Shown here: piece by piece, positions 32,605-43,197 of the stretch
How the letters are laid out: each line of letters begins with the position of its first letter
Numbering within the stretch: position 1 is the first letter of the stretch
From: Onthophagus taurus
Lineage: Eukaryota; Arthropoda; Insecta; Coleoptera; Scarabaeidae
DNA length: 64,000 nucleotides
Direction: 5' to 3'
Assembly: GCF_036711975.1 (NCBI RefSeq)
Contig: NC_091972.1
Location: 27,533,001 to 27,597,000 of the forward strand
Notes under the pieces: model-generated
Seen by the model: only the letters and a program-made list of their open reading frames with translations
What the model was told of the DNA's origin: nothing
Databases searched by the model: none
Position numbers and translations under genes: made by a program

Positions 32605-33953
32605 TTTGGCGTCGAGGTGTCAATATCAGCGACCATGTCTGCAGGTGGCGAATCCAAAATGGACTCATCAGCCACCTCAGAGAGGGCTAGAGAGCCTGGC
32701 GTTGAAGGTGCCAAGTTGACGATTGTGACGTCGTCTTCCTTGGCGGACGGTGCCTCAGCGGCATCCATTTCCTCCACAGCTTTTTGGGTCCCAGTTGTGA
32801 CTGGGTCTTCAGCTACCGGGTCCTTGAGTCTACTGACTTTGGCCGTGAGCGTATTAAAGAGGTAGCATATTCTACCTTTGTTTTCCCTCAACCAATCGGC
32901 GTCCCTTTGACCAACTCCAAAGACGAGGAGTCGACCTTCACGGTCCTCTCTCACCTCGAAGCGGAAAAGGCACCAATTACGGATGTCGAGGTGCTTATTC
33001 TGTCCAATCAGGATAGCTAGGGTACGTTCTTTACCCTTGACTTCAACTCCATTGTCCGGGATCCAGAGTTGGACTCTGGATAAGGCCGGAAGTTCGGAGT
33101 CTTTTACCACGCTCAACCTTACCCCTTCAAGGGGTGGGAGCGAGTTAACCTCCGCCTTTAACCATTCCAACGAATGATCATTATTACAGGCGATCTTTAG
33201 GACCTGACCTGTATAAGTCATGGCTGAAAAGGTCGGCGTCGGTGCCTCCTCTTCAGGTTTATCAATGTTGATGCAGATGTCTCGAGCGAGCGCCTGCACC
33301 AAATTGTCTTTTATGGTATCAGCTTCCTCTTCGGTAAGTTTACCGACTTGGTTGAGGCCGTTGATAATCGCGACTTTAAGATGCCCTAGAAGCGCATCCT
33401 TATAGTCGGTCGTCTTGCGAGCCGCTTTCCCCTGGGGCTTGTCCTGCCTCGGCCTCTTCGTCACCTTCATAGAAGGTTCAGAAGAGTTGGCGGATCTCAG
33501 CCTTTTGGGACCCGCACCAGCCTCACCCCGGGTTCGGGCGTCGACCTGTCCTCTCGACTGCGGCGGCCGCGCCCTTGAGTCGCCCTGTCCGCTGGATTGC
33601 GGCGGTCGTACTCTTTTCGGGACAGCCACGCCACTAGTCGATTGCGGCGGTCGCGCTCTCGACCCGTCGTGGGTTTTCGGCCGTGCTCGGCCGCTTTCGC
33701 GTCTGGAGCCGCTGTGGGTGGGGGCCGTACCGGCCTCCTCTTCCCTAGCGAACCTCCGACTCATTGTCTCTCTAGTCTCTGCGCCGCGAGACCGATGGCG
33801 CGGACCGCGATGGCGGCGGTTACGACGGCGGACCTCGGTGAAGTCCTGCGCGTCGTCCGACCTTGCCGGCGGCGGCGGCTCATCGGCCCCTGAGGGCGTA
33901 CCACTAGCGAGTGGGGTAGGATTTTTGCTCTTAGAAGAGCTCATTGTGCCCAA
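32601..33953 (-). CDS. LINE ORF1 nucleic-acid-binding protein
   Basis: The 450-codon ORF1 begins with a Ser/Pro-rich and then strongly basic region (RRRNRRHRGPRHRSRG). It contains a small internal repeat SRARPPQS/RVRPPQS in three to four copies (about residues 95-135). The C-terminal half (AMTYTGQVLKIACNNDHSLE, then SRVQLWIPD) resembles the DUF4780 domain found in ORF1 of insect LINEs. No CCHC knuckle is visible. It is expected to coat element RNA in the ribonucleoprotein particle. Its TGA overlaps the ORF2 ATG. Another ATG three codons downstream is a possible alternative start. Confidence 0.88.
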   Translation of the reverse strand: MGTMSSSKSKNPTPLASGTPSGADEPPPPARSDDAQDFTEVRRRNRRHRGPRHRSRGAETRETMSRRFAREEEAGTAPTHSGSRRESGRARPKTHDGSRARPPQSTSGVAVPKRVRPPQSSGQGDSRARPPQSRGQVDARTRGEAGAGPKRLRSANSSEPSMKVTKRPRQDKPQGKAARKTTDYKDALLGHLKVAIINGLNQVGKLTEEEADTIKDNLVQALARDICINIDKPEEEAPTPTFSAMTYTGQVLKIACNNDHSLEWLKAEVNSLPPLEGVRLSVVKDSELPALSRVQLWIPDNGVEVKGKERTLAILIGQNKHLDIRNWCLFRFEVREDREGRLLVFGVGQRDADWLRENKGRICYLFNTLTAKVSRLKDPVAEDPVTTGTQKAVEEMDAAEAPSAKEDDVTIVNLAPSTPGSLALSEVADESILDSPPADMVADIDTSTPK

Positions 33954-34400
33954 TTGGGTATTTAACCTTTATAAAAAGAAACCGGGGTCAGCTTGACGAG
34001 ATGTCAAGCGACGCACGCGGTTAAGTTTTTAGGTTATGTCACTCGGTAGTTAGAAAAATTTATTATTTATTTTTAAGTTAACCCGGCGACAGTGTGGTGG
34101 GTTTTTTGCATACAACCTTTGTGGTGGGGTATGACATACACTAAAATAAATTGACAGAATAAATAAAAATTCTGGTTTTTGTGTATATTTTAAGTAACTT
34201 TTATTCACTGTAGTATATCTTGATAAGGATATATATTTTCAGTTCATAGTGACTAGTTGTCAAAAAATAACGCAGTAAATCATTGACTATTAATTTTTGT
34301 AACTAAAAGAAACTTATTGTTAGCTAAAGAAATATTGATAAGTAGTTAAAAAGAAAGATGAAATATTGGAAAATAGAAAGCAGAAACTGATTTCCTTTAT

Positions 34401-35322
34401 TCATGCCCGAGCAGTCATACAGTCATCACACGATACCACAGAATGTTCTAAACAAACAGCTTTTTTACACTTTGCACATCTATAAAATGTTTTTCTGTCA
34501 CTTTTCCTAGGATAAAATTCGCATCTTCTAGATAGTTTATGTCGTTTCCCCGGTGGTTCATAAACGTTCATTTCGTCTACTGGCCTGGGGAGTAGCAATT
34601 CACGTGGGAGCCTTTTATGCAGAGCTCTGATTGCTTTGTGCTCCGTCAACAGTTGTATGGCCAATGTTTTCCATCTTTTACTATTGCGAGGTACATCGTA
34701 GCTCGCCGACAGCTCATCAACGACATCTACGCCACCTTTTGTAGCATTATAAAACGAAACTACTTCCGGTTTTCTTTTATCCCCAGTAGTTTCATCAATA
34801 TCTGGAGTATGGTGTAAAGTAGACATAAGAAGTACAACTTTACCTTTTTGGAAACTAAAGTGATACCTTTTTGAAAATCAAATTTGCTGGAATGGTCTGG
34901 TCTGTTTTTCACTACTTGAAAATGAAGCTCTCGGGTATTTGCCGTTTGTTCTTCCTAACCGTCCCGACGGGTGTAATTCTGTGTTGTCTCAGCAGTGTTA
35001 GCATCAGATCATAATTGCTGAACCAATTATCAAACGTTACATTTCGTTTTGTGCCGGAAATTGGAGCTATAAGTCTAAGAACCACATCGTTTGGCTTATT
35101 GCTCAACTTGAATGGACCATCAGGTTGCAGTCCCACGTACAATTCTAAGTTGGGAACAAAGTATGATTTTGCATCTACAAGTGTAAATATTTTCAAACCA
35201 TAACGTGCTGGCTTTTTGGGCATGTATTGACGAAAAGCACAGCGACCCCTGAATGCTTCTAACTTTTCATCAATGGTGAGATATTCGCTTGGAGTAAACG
35301 AATCCTGGCATTTCCCTACCAA
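34401..35322 (-). pseudogene. piggyBac transposase, C-terminal part (copy B)
   Basis: Minus-strand pieces read CQDSFTPSEYLTIDEKLEAF, then KSYFVPNLELYVGLQPDGPF, VTFDNWFSNYDLMLTLL and, after frameshifts near 34910 and 34850, VVSFYNATKGGVDVVDELSA. The Cys-rich C-terminal finger is CEFYPRKSDRKTFYRCAKCKKAVC...C-x2-C. The DDD region around NVTFDNWF and VDVVDE is recognisable. The first 55 residues repeat those at the end of the upstream piece (36660-36825) with few differences, so the two parts overlap instead of abutting. Confidence 0.88.
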
Positions 35323-35329
35323 GTGGAAA

Positions 35330-35812
35330 TGCTCGGACGTTGTCGTGTTACCGAAACCCGGGGCGAACCTAACGTTCCCGCAAAGCTACAGGCCCATCAG
35401 TTTGCTTTCTTGTCTCGGCAAGGTATGCGAGAGGATCGTCCAGACGAGGCTACAAAGATCAATTCAAGATCTTAAGCTCGTTCAGGACGAACAGTTTGGT
35501 TCCTGACCCAAACATTCCACCGTACACCAGGTATTGCGACTTGTCGAATACATAACCGAAGGCTTCAATCGAAAGCAAAGCACTTGTGCGGCGCTTTTCG
35601 ATGTTGCCCAGGCGTTCGACAAAGTATGGCATGAAGGACTTTTGTTCAAAATGCTAGAAGCGGGCGTGCCCCTGGCGTTGGTTCAATTGATTGCGTCCTA
35701 TCTTGGCGGTGGGAAGGCGCGCATCAAATTGAACGGTACGCGTTCGACAGAGCGAATCCTAACTGCTGGCGTCCCTCAGGGGTCGTTGCTTTCACCGATC
35801 CTTCTTAAGTAA
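35330..35812 (+). pseudogene. Jockey-clade LINE RT fragment inside piggyBac
   Basis: The plus-strand reading KWKCSDVVVLPKPG, SYRPISLLSCLGKVCERIV, an in-frame TGA at 35504-35506 where the family has a basic or aromatic residue before PKHST, then CAALFDVAQAFDKVWHEGLL and GVPQGSLLSPILL covers RT blocks 1 to 4. It ends exactly at PQGSLLSPIL, before the catalytic FADD. Both borders are abrupt, with no poly(A) or TSD seen. Confidence 0.85.
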
Positions 35813-36658
35813 TCCTTCTTCTATTGACAGTTCTTCCCTCTTTTCGAAAAAAGAATGTAAATCAGTTGGAATCTCTTTCTTTTCTGGCCAATGTTGGTAA
35901 ACAAATCTAGATATTTTCTCAAATGTAGCATCCTTACTAGTGTCATCTTTTAATTTCCGCTTTTTCACAGCAAGATGTCGTAGTCTTAATCGTAATAGAC
36001 GACCTCGTTTTGGCCCACCTATATTTTCTATTTCAGAAGGTTCGTCATTATTAGTAGGTAGACGTGATAAAACATCTGTGGGTGCGTTGTCTTTTCCTTT
36101 CTGGTAAATGATTGAGTAATCGTAACTGTTCAAAATAATCGCCCATCGTAAAAGTCGGTTACTCGCTATTTTCGGTGTTTGACGATTTTCACCAAAAATC
36201 CTTTCAAGCGGTCTATGATCAGTGAATATTGAAAACTTACGACCATAGATATACTGGTGAAATGTTGTGACGGCGAAAATAATCGCCAATGCCTCTTTGT
36301 CTATCGTAGCATATCTTTTTTCAACATCTGTAAATTTTCTTAACGCATATGCAATTGGACGTAATTTTCTATCAGGGCATTCATGAAAAAGAACCGCACC
36401 TGCTCCTCTGTCACTCGCATCGCTCGTGATTATTATTCGCCATTGAGGGTTATAATGAATAAGAGTATCGGATGAAGACAGAATTAATTTTAAATCTTCA
36501 AAAACTTTTTTGTTCTCTTTAGACCAAATCCAATGTTGTCCTTTTTTTAAAAGTTCATATAGAGGTGTACATCTAACATAAAGATTTGGAATAAACTTTC
36601 CATAATATGAAATAGCTCCTAGAAACGATCGAAGTTCTGTCGTATTTGTCGTATAAAT
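35813..36658 (-). pseudogene. Gypsy RT thumb/RNase H fragment fused to piggyBac
   Basis: Minus-strand reading TTELRSFLGAISYYGKFIPN, then WSKENKKVFEDLK, RNase H blocks SDASDRGAGAVLFHE, KEALAIIFAVTTFHQYIYG, FTDHRPLERIF and NAPTDVLSRLP, then the start of the integrase linker. The reading frame is open and continuous with piggyBac transposase residues upstream (36943-36659), which creates a 383-codon chimeric frame. No LTR is present. Confidence 0.85.
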
Positions 36659-37500
36659 AAAGTATGATTTTGCATCTACAAGTGCAAATATTTTCAAACC
36701 ATAACGTCGTGCTGGCTTTTTGGGCATATATTGACGAAAAGCACAGCGACCCCTGAATACTTCTAACTTTTCGTCAATGGTGAGATATTCGCTTGGAGTA
36801 AACGAATCCTGGCTATTCTCAACGAATTTCTCAAATAATGCCCTCACTGCTGTCATCTTGTCAATATTTTTCCTTTCCGCACGATTATTTATGTTGTCAA
36901 AGCGTAAGCAAGACAGCACGAAAATGAACCGTTGCAAAGACATTGTTTCTCTGAATTAACTTATCCCAGCTCCATCTGTCGACCAAAGCTCCTCAAGGTT
37001 TAGCCCAGAACTTTTGAAAACTACTGCCAGATAGAGAAGTTCGAATAAAGCTCTTATTTCTGTTGCATTCGTATCCCGTACAACGTATTGATGATTTTCA
37101 TCGTAGCAAACAGATTTCTGTCGTATTTTTATATTGGTGCACATCACAATATCGTCCACCATATCAGAAATTATAAACTGATTGAAACATTCAATTGGTG
37201 TTTTAGCATTCTTGGTTGTACTTTTTATGCCTGGTAGGTGTGTGATTATATTCTCTGTACGCGTGCGAACATTCTTGGGAAAATCTTGTGAAGCCCATGT
37301 TGTACCATCCTTGCCTAAATATTTTCGACAGATTTTTGGTATTTCACTTTCAGTTACTTCTTCGCATCCTCCTCACCATCAGAGTTATGATTACTGTCAC
37401 ATACAAAATCAGATTCGTCTTCACTTTCGGAGCCAATGGGATTTTCGGCTTCTTCAACCTCTTCCCAGAGAGCTAATAATCGTGCCTATTCTTGTTCATA
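36659..37500 (-). pseudogene. piggyBac transposase, N-terminal part (copy A)
   Basis: Minus-strand reading contains KYLGKDGTTWASQDFPKNVR, then TKNAKTPIECFNQFISDMV-like sequence, TNATEIRALFELLYLAVVFK, a stop/frame break near 36956, and LQRFIFVLSCLRFDN...IDKMTAVRALFEKFVENSQDSF up to DAKSYF. An acidic N-terminus (ESEDESDFVCD-like) is readable near 37400. It lacks everything after DAKSYF, where the Gypsy fragment starts. Confidence 0.85.
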
Positions 37501-39165
37501 ATGGCCTGCCATAAAACTGAAGGCGAAAACAAATTACTTGTGAAATGTTATATCGACATTTGTATTCAGAGTCTGTATAGATTTTAGCAGAAAAATGTTA
37601 ACCGTGTCGAAGCTGCAGTCAGTCATTTTCCACTTCTGTTTATGCAAATTTGTCAAATACTGTAGTGTTTTGATTGATTACATATTATATATTGGGGTTT
37701 CTTTAGCTATGAGACTCTTGTTAAACTCAGGGTTTCGGGCAAGTTCAGGTTCAAAAAAAAAATAATAAGGTTCGACAAAAAATTCTTTTAATTAAACAAA
37801 CAAAATTAACACGTTTTATGGATAACGAAAATAAAATTGTTTTTCTAAATTTACTTTATCAACAATGCCTATTGACTAGAGGTAACTTTTAAATAAAATA
37901 GAAAACTGCGATAATCGACTGAAACATCGATCTGAGAGAGAACACGTTTATTCTTTCGAGAGAGAGAGAGAGAGAGAGAGCAGGATAAAAACTCGTTATA
38001 TCCGTTCTTAGAAATAACAAATGGCTGACGCCTTAAATCGAAATCAAACTCGTTGGAAAAATAGTGTTAAATAAAAGAAAGTTATACAAGACAAACTGAA
38101 AAATCTTTACCCACAAGTAAATATTGATAAAATTATAAGGAAACTCTTGTGAGGTGTCTTTTGAGTTTGATTCGTTGATTTTCCTTTTGTAGGTTATGTT
38201 AAATAAGAAAAATAAATTATCATCCAACTCACTGCGAAAAAGAAAGGATTGGAATTCAATGTGGTATCAGGATAATGGATTGTTTCTTGGTTTCGGAGCA
38301 CGAACTAGTTTTCTGGATTGGTTACAGGATTCCTCGTAGTTTCCGGTCTCTCTTACGGATTATACGGGATTGTCTACAGGATTCTTCTGATGGAAAATTG
38401 GACTGCTGTTCTTCGGATGATCTCGAAGACGTTTCAGGAGTTCTCGGAATAAGTTGTAGGTTGATTCTTTTTTTATATCGTTGGTTAAATTGGCTTTATA
38501 AAATTATTTTAATTTTAAAGGTTATCTCTCTCGGAGATTAAAAATTTTTTTTTTCTGACGACGTGGATTCGACGCTGGTCAGACGACGACTCTCTCGCTG
38601 CCTGTTCGCGATTTCTTTATATACCCCGGCACTCCAACTGTTTCTTCCTCGTTTCTGATTGGTTCTTAGGTTCGCGCCTTTTTCAAAATTCAAAATTCTT
38701 GCATCGAAACTAGCGTCATCTCTCGTATTTTTTCGGAACTAACCTTCAAAATTAAATTTTTTTCCGTTGATTTCTCCCTTATTCCTTTATTAATCGTAAT
38801 AAAACTTCATATTCAACGTTGTCTTTTCTTGTTTTCAGACATACATTGGAGTACACGCCAAATTTCATCAATGAGCAAAGTTAGAAAAATTCAATTTTAA
38901 ATCAAGGATTTCCTCCTCAAAATAACGTTAAAACATCAAAGGATGGATGAAAAATGTGCTTTAGGAGCTGGACTATATTAATTGATACTTTTGGAAGCAA
39001 ACTAAACGGTTTTAGATAAGATTTCCACCAACAAAAAATCTCTCTGTCAAAATTTCTAGGTTATGTTCTCTCGGTGAACTAAACGATGGTTAATTTTATC
39101 ACAATACATAAGTAAAAGAAAATAAATAAACATCACAATATATATTGATAAACACTTACCTGTGC
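37501..39165. other. piggyBac interior, non-coding; (GA)n tract
   Basis: Apart from a (GA)n microsatellite at about 37956-37981, I see no gene. Positions about 38270-38650 are GC-richer, with repeated GATT/GGATT words and a TATATA followed by CCCCGGCACTCC (about 38616-38636) that could be an LTR-type promoter, but no partner copy exists in the window. Confidence 0.45.
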
Positions 39166-39344
39166 GGTGGGGTATCGAGTAAGATATTGCCTACTACAGA
39201 TGCTTTAAGCTATTAAAGGAAGGTATTGAGTTCCCTGGTGGAACATTTACACATCGAATTGAATGGCGCGCATTTTAAGACGTCTGGGGTATATGATACC
39301 CCAACACACTGTCGCCGGGTTAATAGTAGGTAATATAAGTGCGA

Positions 39345-39655
39345 TCCATGTAAGTTGTCAAGATCCTTCCTACGATGACTCTTCCGTCTGGGGTTACGCC
39401 GCGCACTCGCACGTGCAAAAACTCCAACTTGTTTAGAACAAGGTCCTAAGGGTGGCATTTGATGCACCTTGGTTTGTCAGTAATGTGACACTGCACAATG
39501 ATTCCCAGATGGCGACCATCGAGGAATTCATTCGTAACAAGGCCAGTACCGAGTTTACGCGGCTCGAAAACCACCCCAATCCCCTCCTAGCGGGATTAAC
39601 GGATTACAACGTTGAACACCTTCGCCCTAAACGGCCAAGGCTGCTTCTCGTCTGA
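39345..39655 (+). pseudogene. Jockey-clade ORF2 C-terminal fragment
   Basis: Reading SVWGYAAHSHVQKLQLV, a TAG where Gln is expected, NKVLRVAFDAPWFVSNVTLH and FTRLENHPNPLLAGL is the conserved tail of Jockey-type ORF2, and ends at a TGA. It lies just outside the right TTAA of the piggyBac. It may come from the same family as the RT fragment at 35330-35812, but the two do not form one contiguous copy. Confidence 0.82.
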
Positions 39656-39779
39656 CGATCCAGGAATCCGACTGTCCTTCCCAATTCCACTTTCGATATC
39701 ACTAAATTAGTGAATACAAAGTAACATATGTATGTATTTTCCGTTAGTTTTAGGTCCGATGAAAAGGGCCACGTTTACC

Positions 39780-40875
39780 GTTCAAGATCTTTGATTTGTT
39801 TGTTAATATCCTCCCAATAAAGGTTGATAATATAAGTACGAAGGCTTTCACGGCCGGTGTTAATTAAACTAAAACTAGAACTAACACTAGACCTACTAGT
39901 CTTTTGAAAAAATGCTTGACGAAATGCCATGTTGCAACCTTCTTCAGAAACAAGTTCGAAGCGAAACACTTCGAACTTGTTCTGAAGTGTTTTTCTTAAA
40001 TTTAAGTTAAGAAAACAAAATTTTCAGTGGATGATCACTCTACTACGTACATAGATATGCTAAAATAGCCCACCCAAAAATTCCAGAATGTCGAACTAAT
40101 AACTTAGCAAAAATTCACCCATGCTTCTTCTCTTTACGAAGTCTGGTGATAAAGAGGAAGACCTCCCGCTAAAATTTTTCCAAAACCGGAATTAAAAAAA
40201 AGTTCATGAATGACATAATATAATAATATTCCCTAAATTATTTCCTAATAAATTTACTTTACAAAACTAAAGATTGAAGAAGAAAAAAATAACAATTAAA
40301 CTTTAAAATTTGAATCAACACGAAAAATTAAACTAATTAATAAAAATAAGTAAATGTGGTAACGACGGTAATGTACAGATGGGGATTGTTTCAGATTCCG
40401 TTGCTGTAACAAAAAAATAAATAGAAAATTACCCTAAATAAAAAAAAATAAACCAACAAGATTAGTCGCTTGCAGAACGGAATAATTGTTTAAAATTTCT
40501 GCCAATTTTTCCAGAAATCTTCAACCATTCTTCTTAAAAGGTACAATTAGAAAATGACCTGGAGTTAAAACATCGTAATAGTAGACCCTACTAATCGGAA
40601 ACGGCACACATTAAGAACAGCATAAAAGAAAGAGAATAAATTAAGAATAAAAATTAACCTAACATTAAACTAAAATTAGAACTAACACTAGAAACTTCAC
40701 AACTTCACGGGTTTCGCCGTGCGTCTTTTAATAAAAGGTTTGACGTTTCGGATGCCATGTTGCAACCTTCTTCAGAAACTGGTTCGAAGTGACTTCACTT
40801 AGTTAGTTCTAGTTTTAGTTCTAATTTTAGTTTAATTCACACCGGCCGTGAAAGCCTTCGTACTTATATTAACCT
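39780..40875. repeat. Penelope-like terminal repeats in inverted arrangement
   Basis: GTACGAAGGCTTTCACGGCC followed by repeated AACTAAAACTAGAACTAA words lies at about 39836-39896. The same block occurs inverted at about 40803-40866, and the ACTAAAATTAGAACTAACAC part recurs directly at about 40670-40692. Two copies of CTTCTTCAG with ATGCCATGTTGCAACC (about 39926-39948 and 40755-40778) match the CTGAAGAAGG motif of Penelope-like ends, cf. 9953. No protein domain is present. This looks like flanking repeats of a Penelope-like element that lost its coding part. Confidence 0.55.
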
Positions 40876-41500
40876 AACATTTATTCTAAAAGATACGTTT
40901 TGGTACAAAACAACATTAAAGAAACATTTCATTTCAAAAACCTTCACTCTGATATTGCCTTGTTTTAAAATAAATAAAATATTGTTTTTAAACATATTTT
41001 GTAACATTGAACGGAAACGAAAATCTAATATCTACTATAAACTACATAAATTAAAAACAAAACAACATTCTATTACGTTTCTCTTAATCACCTTAGTTTC
41101 TATTAAATAATTTTAATTAAAATTTAATTATTTATTTATGTTATATATTTATTCTCTTATTGTTTTGTATGTTTCTAGCAACGGAATTCGAGATTCCTAC
41201 TCCTTTCACTTTCCCTATTCGTTACGAGAGGTCGCGGATGATCGGCTAAAGTTTAGATTCCTTCTTGATATATTTCACTCACATCGTTTTGGTCAATTTT
41301 ACGACAATTTGGGGGTTTTTAAAATTTTTGGGTCGGTTGTTGAACGCGATGTTCTTTGACTTATTGAATAAGAACCATATTCATTTTGTTATCTCTATCC
41401 ATTTTATCCAACCCCAAAAACTCAAACGTCCATAAGTCCCTACAGATTGGGTACGTTCCTAAACACTCCCCCGCAATTTTGGTATTAAAGTTAAACTACA
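40876..41500. other. No gene seen
   Basis: Mostly AT-rich. Positions about 41170-41460 are less AT-rich, with no motif that I recognise; they may be LTR sequence of the Copia relic that follows. Confidence 0.45.
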
Positions 41501-41695
41501 ATTATTTTAAACGTATTCCCGTCTTAAAGTATTCTAATCTGTCTTAACCTTTAGTCACAACCTTTGTTAGTACATCTGGAAAATTTTCATTTGTAGTATA
41601 TTCCAACTTTGATTGTCTGTTAACAATACACTTCATTTAACTTTTGTAAGATTCCCTTCAAATACACTATCGCTCGTGCTGCTCTTGCTGCAGCT
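41500..41695 (-). pseudogene. Copia RNase H C-terminal relic
   Basis: Minus-strand reading contains ARAAIVYLKGILQKLNEVY and YTTNENFPDVLTKVVTK, which resemble the end of the Copia RNase H domain (the DNQSA-to-ADILTK region). Stops interrupt it. The fragment is short, so the call is tentative. Confidence 0.45.
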
Positions 41696-42004
41696 ATACA
41701 GTATGTCCCCGGATCGAGTTACAAAGAGGAAAAAAAAATATATTACTGCTTTTTCAAACTTATCGCAGCATAAATAATGCGTCGGATATGCTCAAACCAC
41801 TAAATCGCACGAACTTTATATTCTAACTATAGAAGTTTTTTATTCCCATTTTTGTGTAAAAAATTATACTTTTCCTAAATTAAAAATTTTTCAAGTTCAA
41901 TTTACAATATGTAACCATAGAAACCAATAAAATAAAATAAAAGTTACAACTTATGTTAGTGAAAAATATACGGACAAATCAAATTAAAATATGGTCAATT
42001 GCAT
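41696..42004. other. AT-rich DNA with a GTCCCCGG end motif
   Basis: No gene. TATACAGTATGTCCCCGGAT (41695-41714) resembles TACAATGTGTCCCCGGATTG at 57988-58007, suggesting that both are ends of the same unrecognised repeat family. Confidence 0.45.
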
Positions 42005-42140
42005 AATAGTATATTAAAAAACAAGTTTCGTAAGACACGTTTGAAGTGCACGAATTCAAATTGAAAAACGAGTGGCGAAGCCACGAGTTTTTTAATGAAT
42101 GAGTGCTTTAAGTCTTATGAAACGTGTTTTTTATGCTATT
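42005..42140. mobile_element. Small palindromic foldback, about 130 bp
   Basis: Arms starting AAAAAACA-x-GTTTC at 42016 and ending GAAACGTGTTTTTTATGC near 42133 are inverted copies of each other. The centre is CGAGTGGCGAAGCCACGAG, a perfect hairpin. A related GCCACTCGC...GCTCGTG word occurs inside the foldback at 57600-57640. Confidence 0.7.
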
Positions 42141-42624
42141 TTTTGTAATTCTCGTTTCTATCCTTTTTTTTTCTCAAAAATAAAATAAATTTTGACAAAG
42201 TAGGAAAATAGGTATGTAGCAGTTGGTAACACCGTAACACTTGAAAATAGAAATTTGAATTGACAATTAGAAACTGTCAAAACACAAAATGTATTCACCT
42301 GACAAACATGTTTCATGTACACCTCCCAAAATAAGAGAAATTGCTCAGAGTTCAATGTCCTCATCATTGTGGACCTTCTATTCGATGCTAAGAACGTATT
42401 TAAACATCCATGGACAAACATTGTCACATTGACAACTAGAAAAATTAATGACCCAATGTCACCAACATGAACTGGTTCCATAAAATGTTACTAAAATCTC
42501 ATTACAGCATCGGATGCTGTAAGGAGTCTCATTACAGCACCCGTTTGAGTACTGTTATAGCTTTCATTACCGTCGCGAATTACAAAAAATATTTTACATG
42601 TAAATTTATGAGAATTTATGAAAA
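42141..42624. other. No recognised gene
   Basis: A 107-codon minus-strand frame (42158-42481) shows no family motif and ends in translated homopolymer. Two copies of CTCATTACAGCA (42499 and 42529) flank a short segment. Confidence 0.45.
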
Positions 42625-43184
42625 TCACACTATGTTATTCCTCCCAATTCGGCACACATTTGAAGACGACTTCTAAATTCTTTATAAGAAGTACGAATTT
42701 CCGCCAGTGGTAGAGATTCTATCGCTTTAATTATTCTTAGTTTTAATAGTTCTGCATCATCTTGTTATGGTTCACTGTAAACAAATTGTTTCAATCGTCC
42801 CTAAAAATAAAAATCCATAATTGTAAGATCAGGACTACGTGCTGGCCATCAAATAGGACCATTTAAAAAAATTTAACCATTTGGCACAATGTGTGAATGG
42901 TAAGCTGGGCAACTGTCTTGCTGAAAGTACATTGACCGTATAAAATTTAAAGGTAATTGGATTTACATCGCTCCTATAACGACAATGCTGGGAAGAAACA
43001 ATGTCATTTGTTGAAAAGCTATCTGAAAAGCAGCGTCTTCCTCATTTAGTCTCTTTGTCTGTCTCTTTATGGATAAAACAGAACCCGTTTCCAAATTTTT
43101 TTTCATCAGTTTGCGAACCCCACATGAGATATTCTTGTGTCCGGATATTTTTGCTGGAATTTTTGTATAACTACACGAAAACAT
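42625..43184 (-). pseudogene. Mariner-like transposase relic (DUF4817-type family)
   Basis: The N-terminal part (43184-42963) contains VRKLMKKNLETGSVLSIKRQ, a spacer typical of this HTH family. It is followed, with the first catalytic block missing, by FQQDSCPAYHSHIV (second Asp), then ARSPDLTIMDFYF-like sequence (third acidic region), and SLPLAEIRTSYKEF-like residues with frame breaks. It belongs to the same broad group as the element at 8443-9556, which retains the opposite part of the protein. Confidence 0.65.
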
Positions 43185-43197
43185 GATTCACTAGTAC

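Larger units (their letters stand above)
28865..34067 (-). mobile_element. Full-length two-ORF LINE (LOA/I-like) beside H2B
   Basis: A 5.2-kb minus-strand non-LTR retrotransposon with both ORFs intact. It is flanked by the 11-bp direct repeat TATTTTTAAGT (28854-28864 and 34068-34078), a target-site duplication. The 3' end (28865 side) terminates in ATAC-type repeats rather than poly(A). The 5' untranslated region is about 110 bases. Complete ORFs and an exact duplication indicate a recent insertion. It landed at the junction between the H2B 3' flank and the adjacent piggyBac, whose TTAA overlaps the duplication by one base. Confidence 0.9.
34082..39319 (-). mobile_element. piggyBac element with nested foreign segments
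   Basis: The TIRs CCCGGCGACAGTGTGGTGGG (34082-34101) and, inverted, CCCGGCGACAGTGTGTTGGG (39300-39319) differ at one base. Both are flanked by TTAA (34078-34081 and 39320-39323), the exact piggyBac target. The 5.2-kb interior carries a broken transposase plus Jockey and Gypsy fragments, far more than the usual 2.5 kb. Confidence 0.9.

Noticed and set aside
33415-33996. 193-codon plus-strand frame opposite LINE ORF1
   Set aside because: Antisense of the GC-rich Arg/Pro repeat region of ORF1; no family motif.
35330-39655. One Jockey element split by the piggyBac
   Set aside because: The RT fragment is inside the piggyBac and the C-terminal fragment outside its right TTAA, but nothing Jockey-like flanks the left TTAA, so a simple split does not fit.
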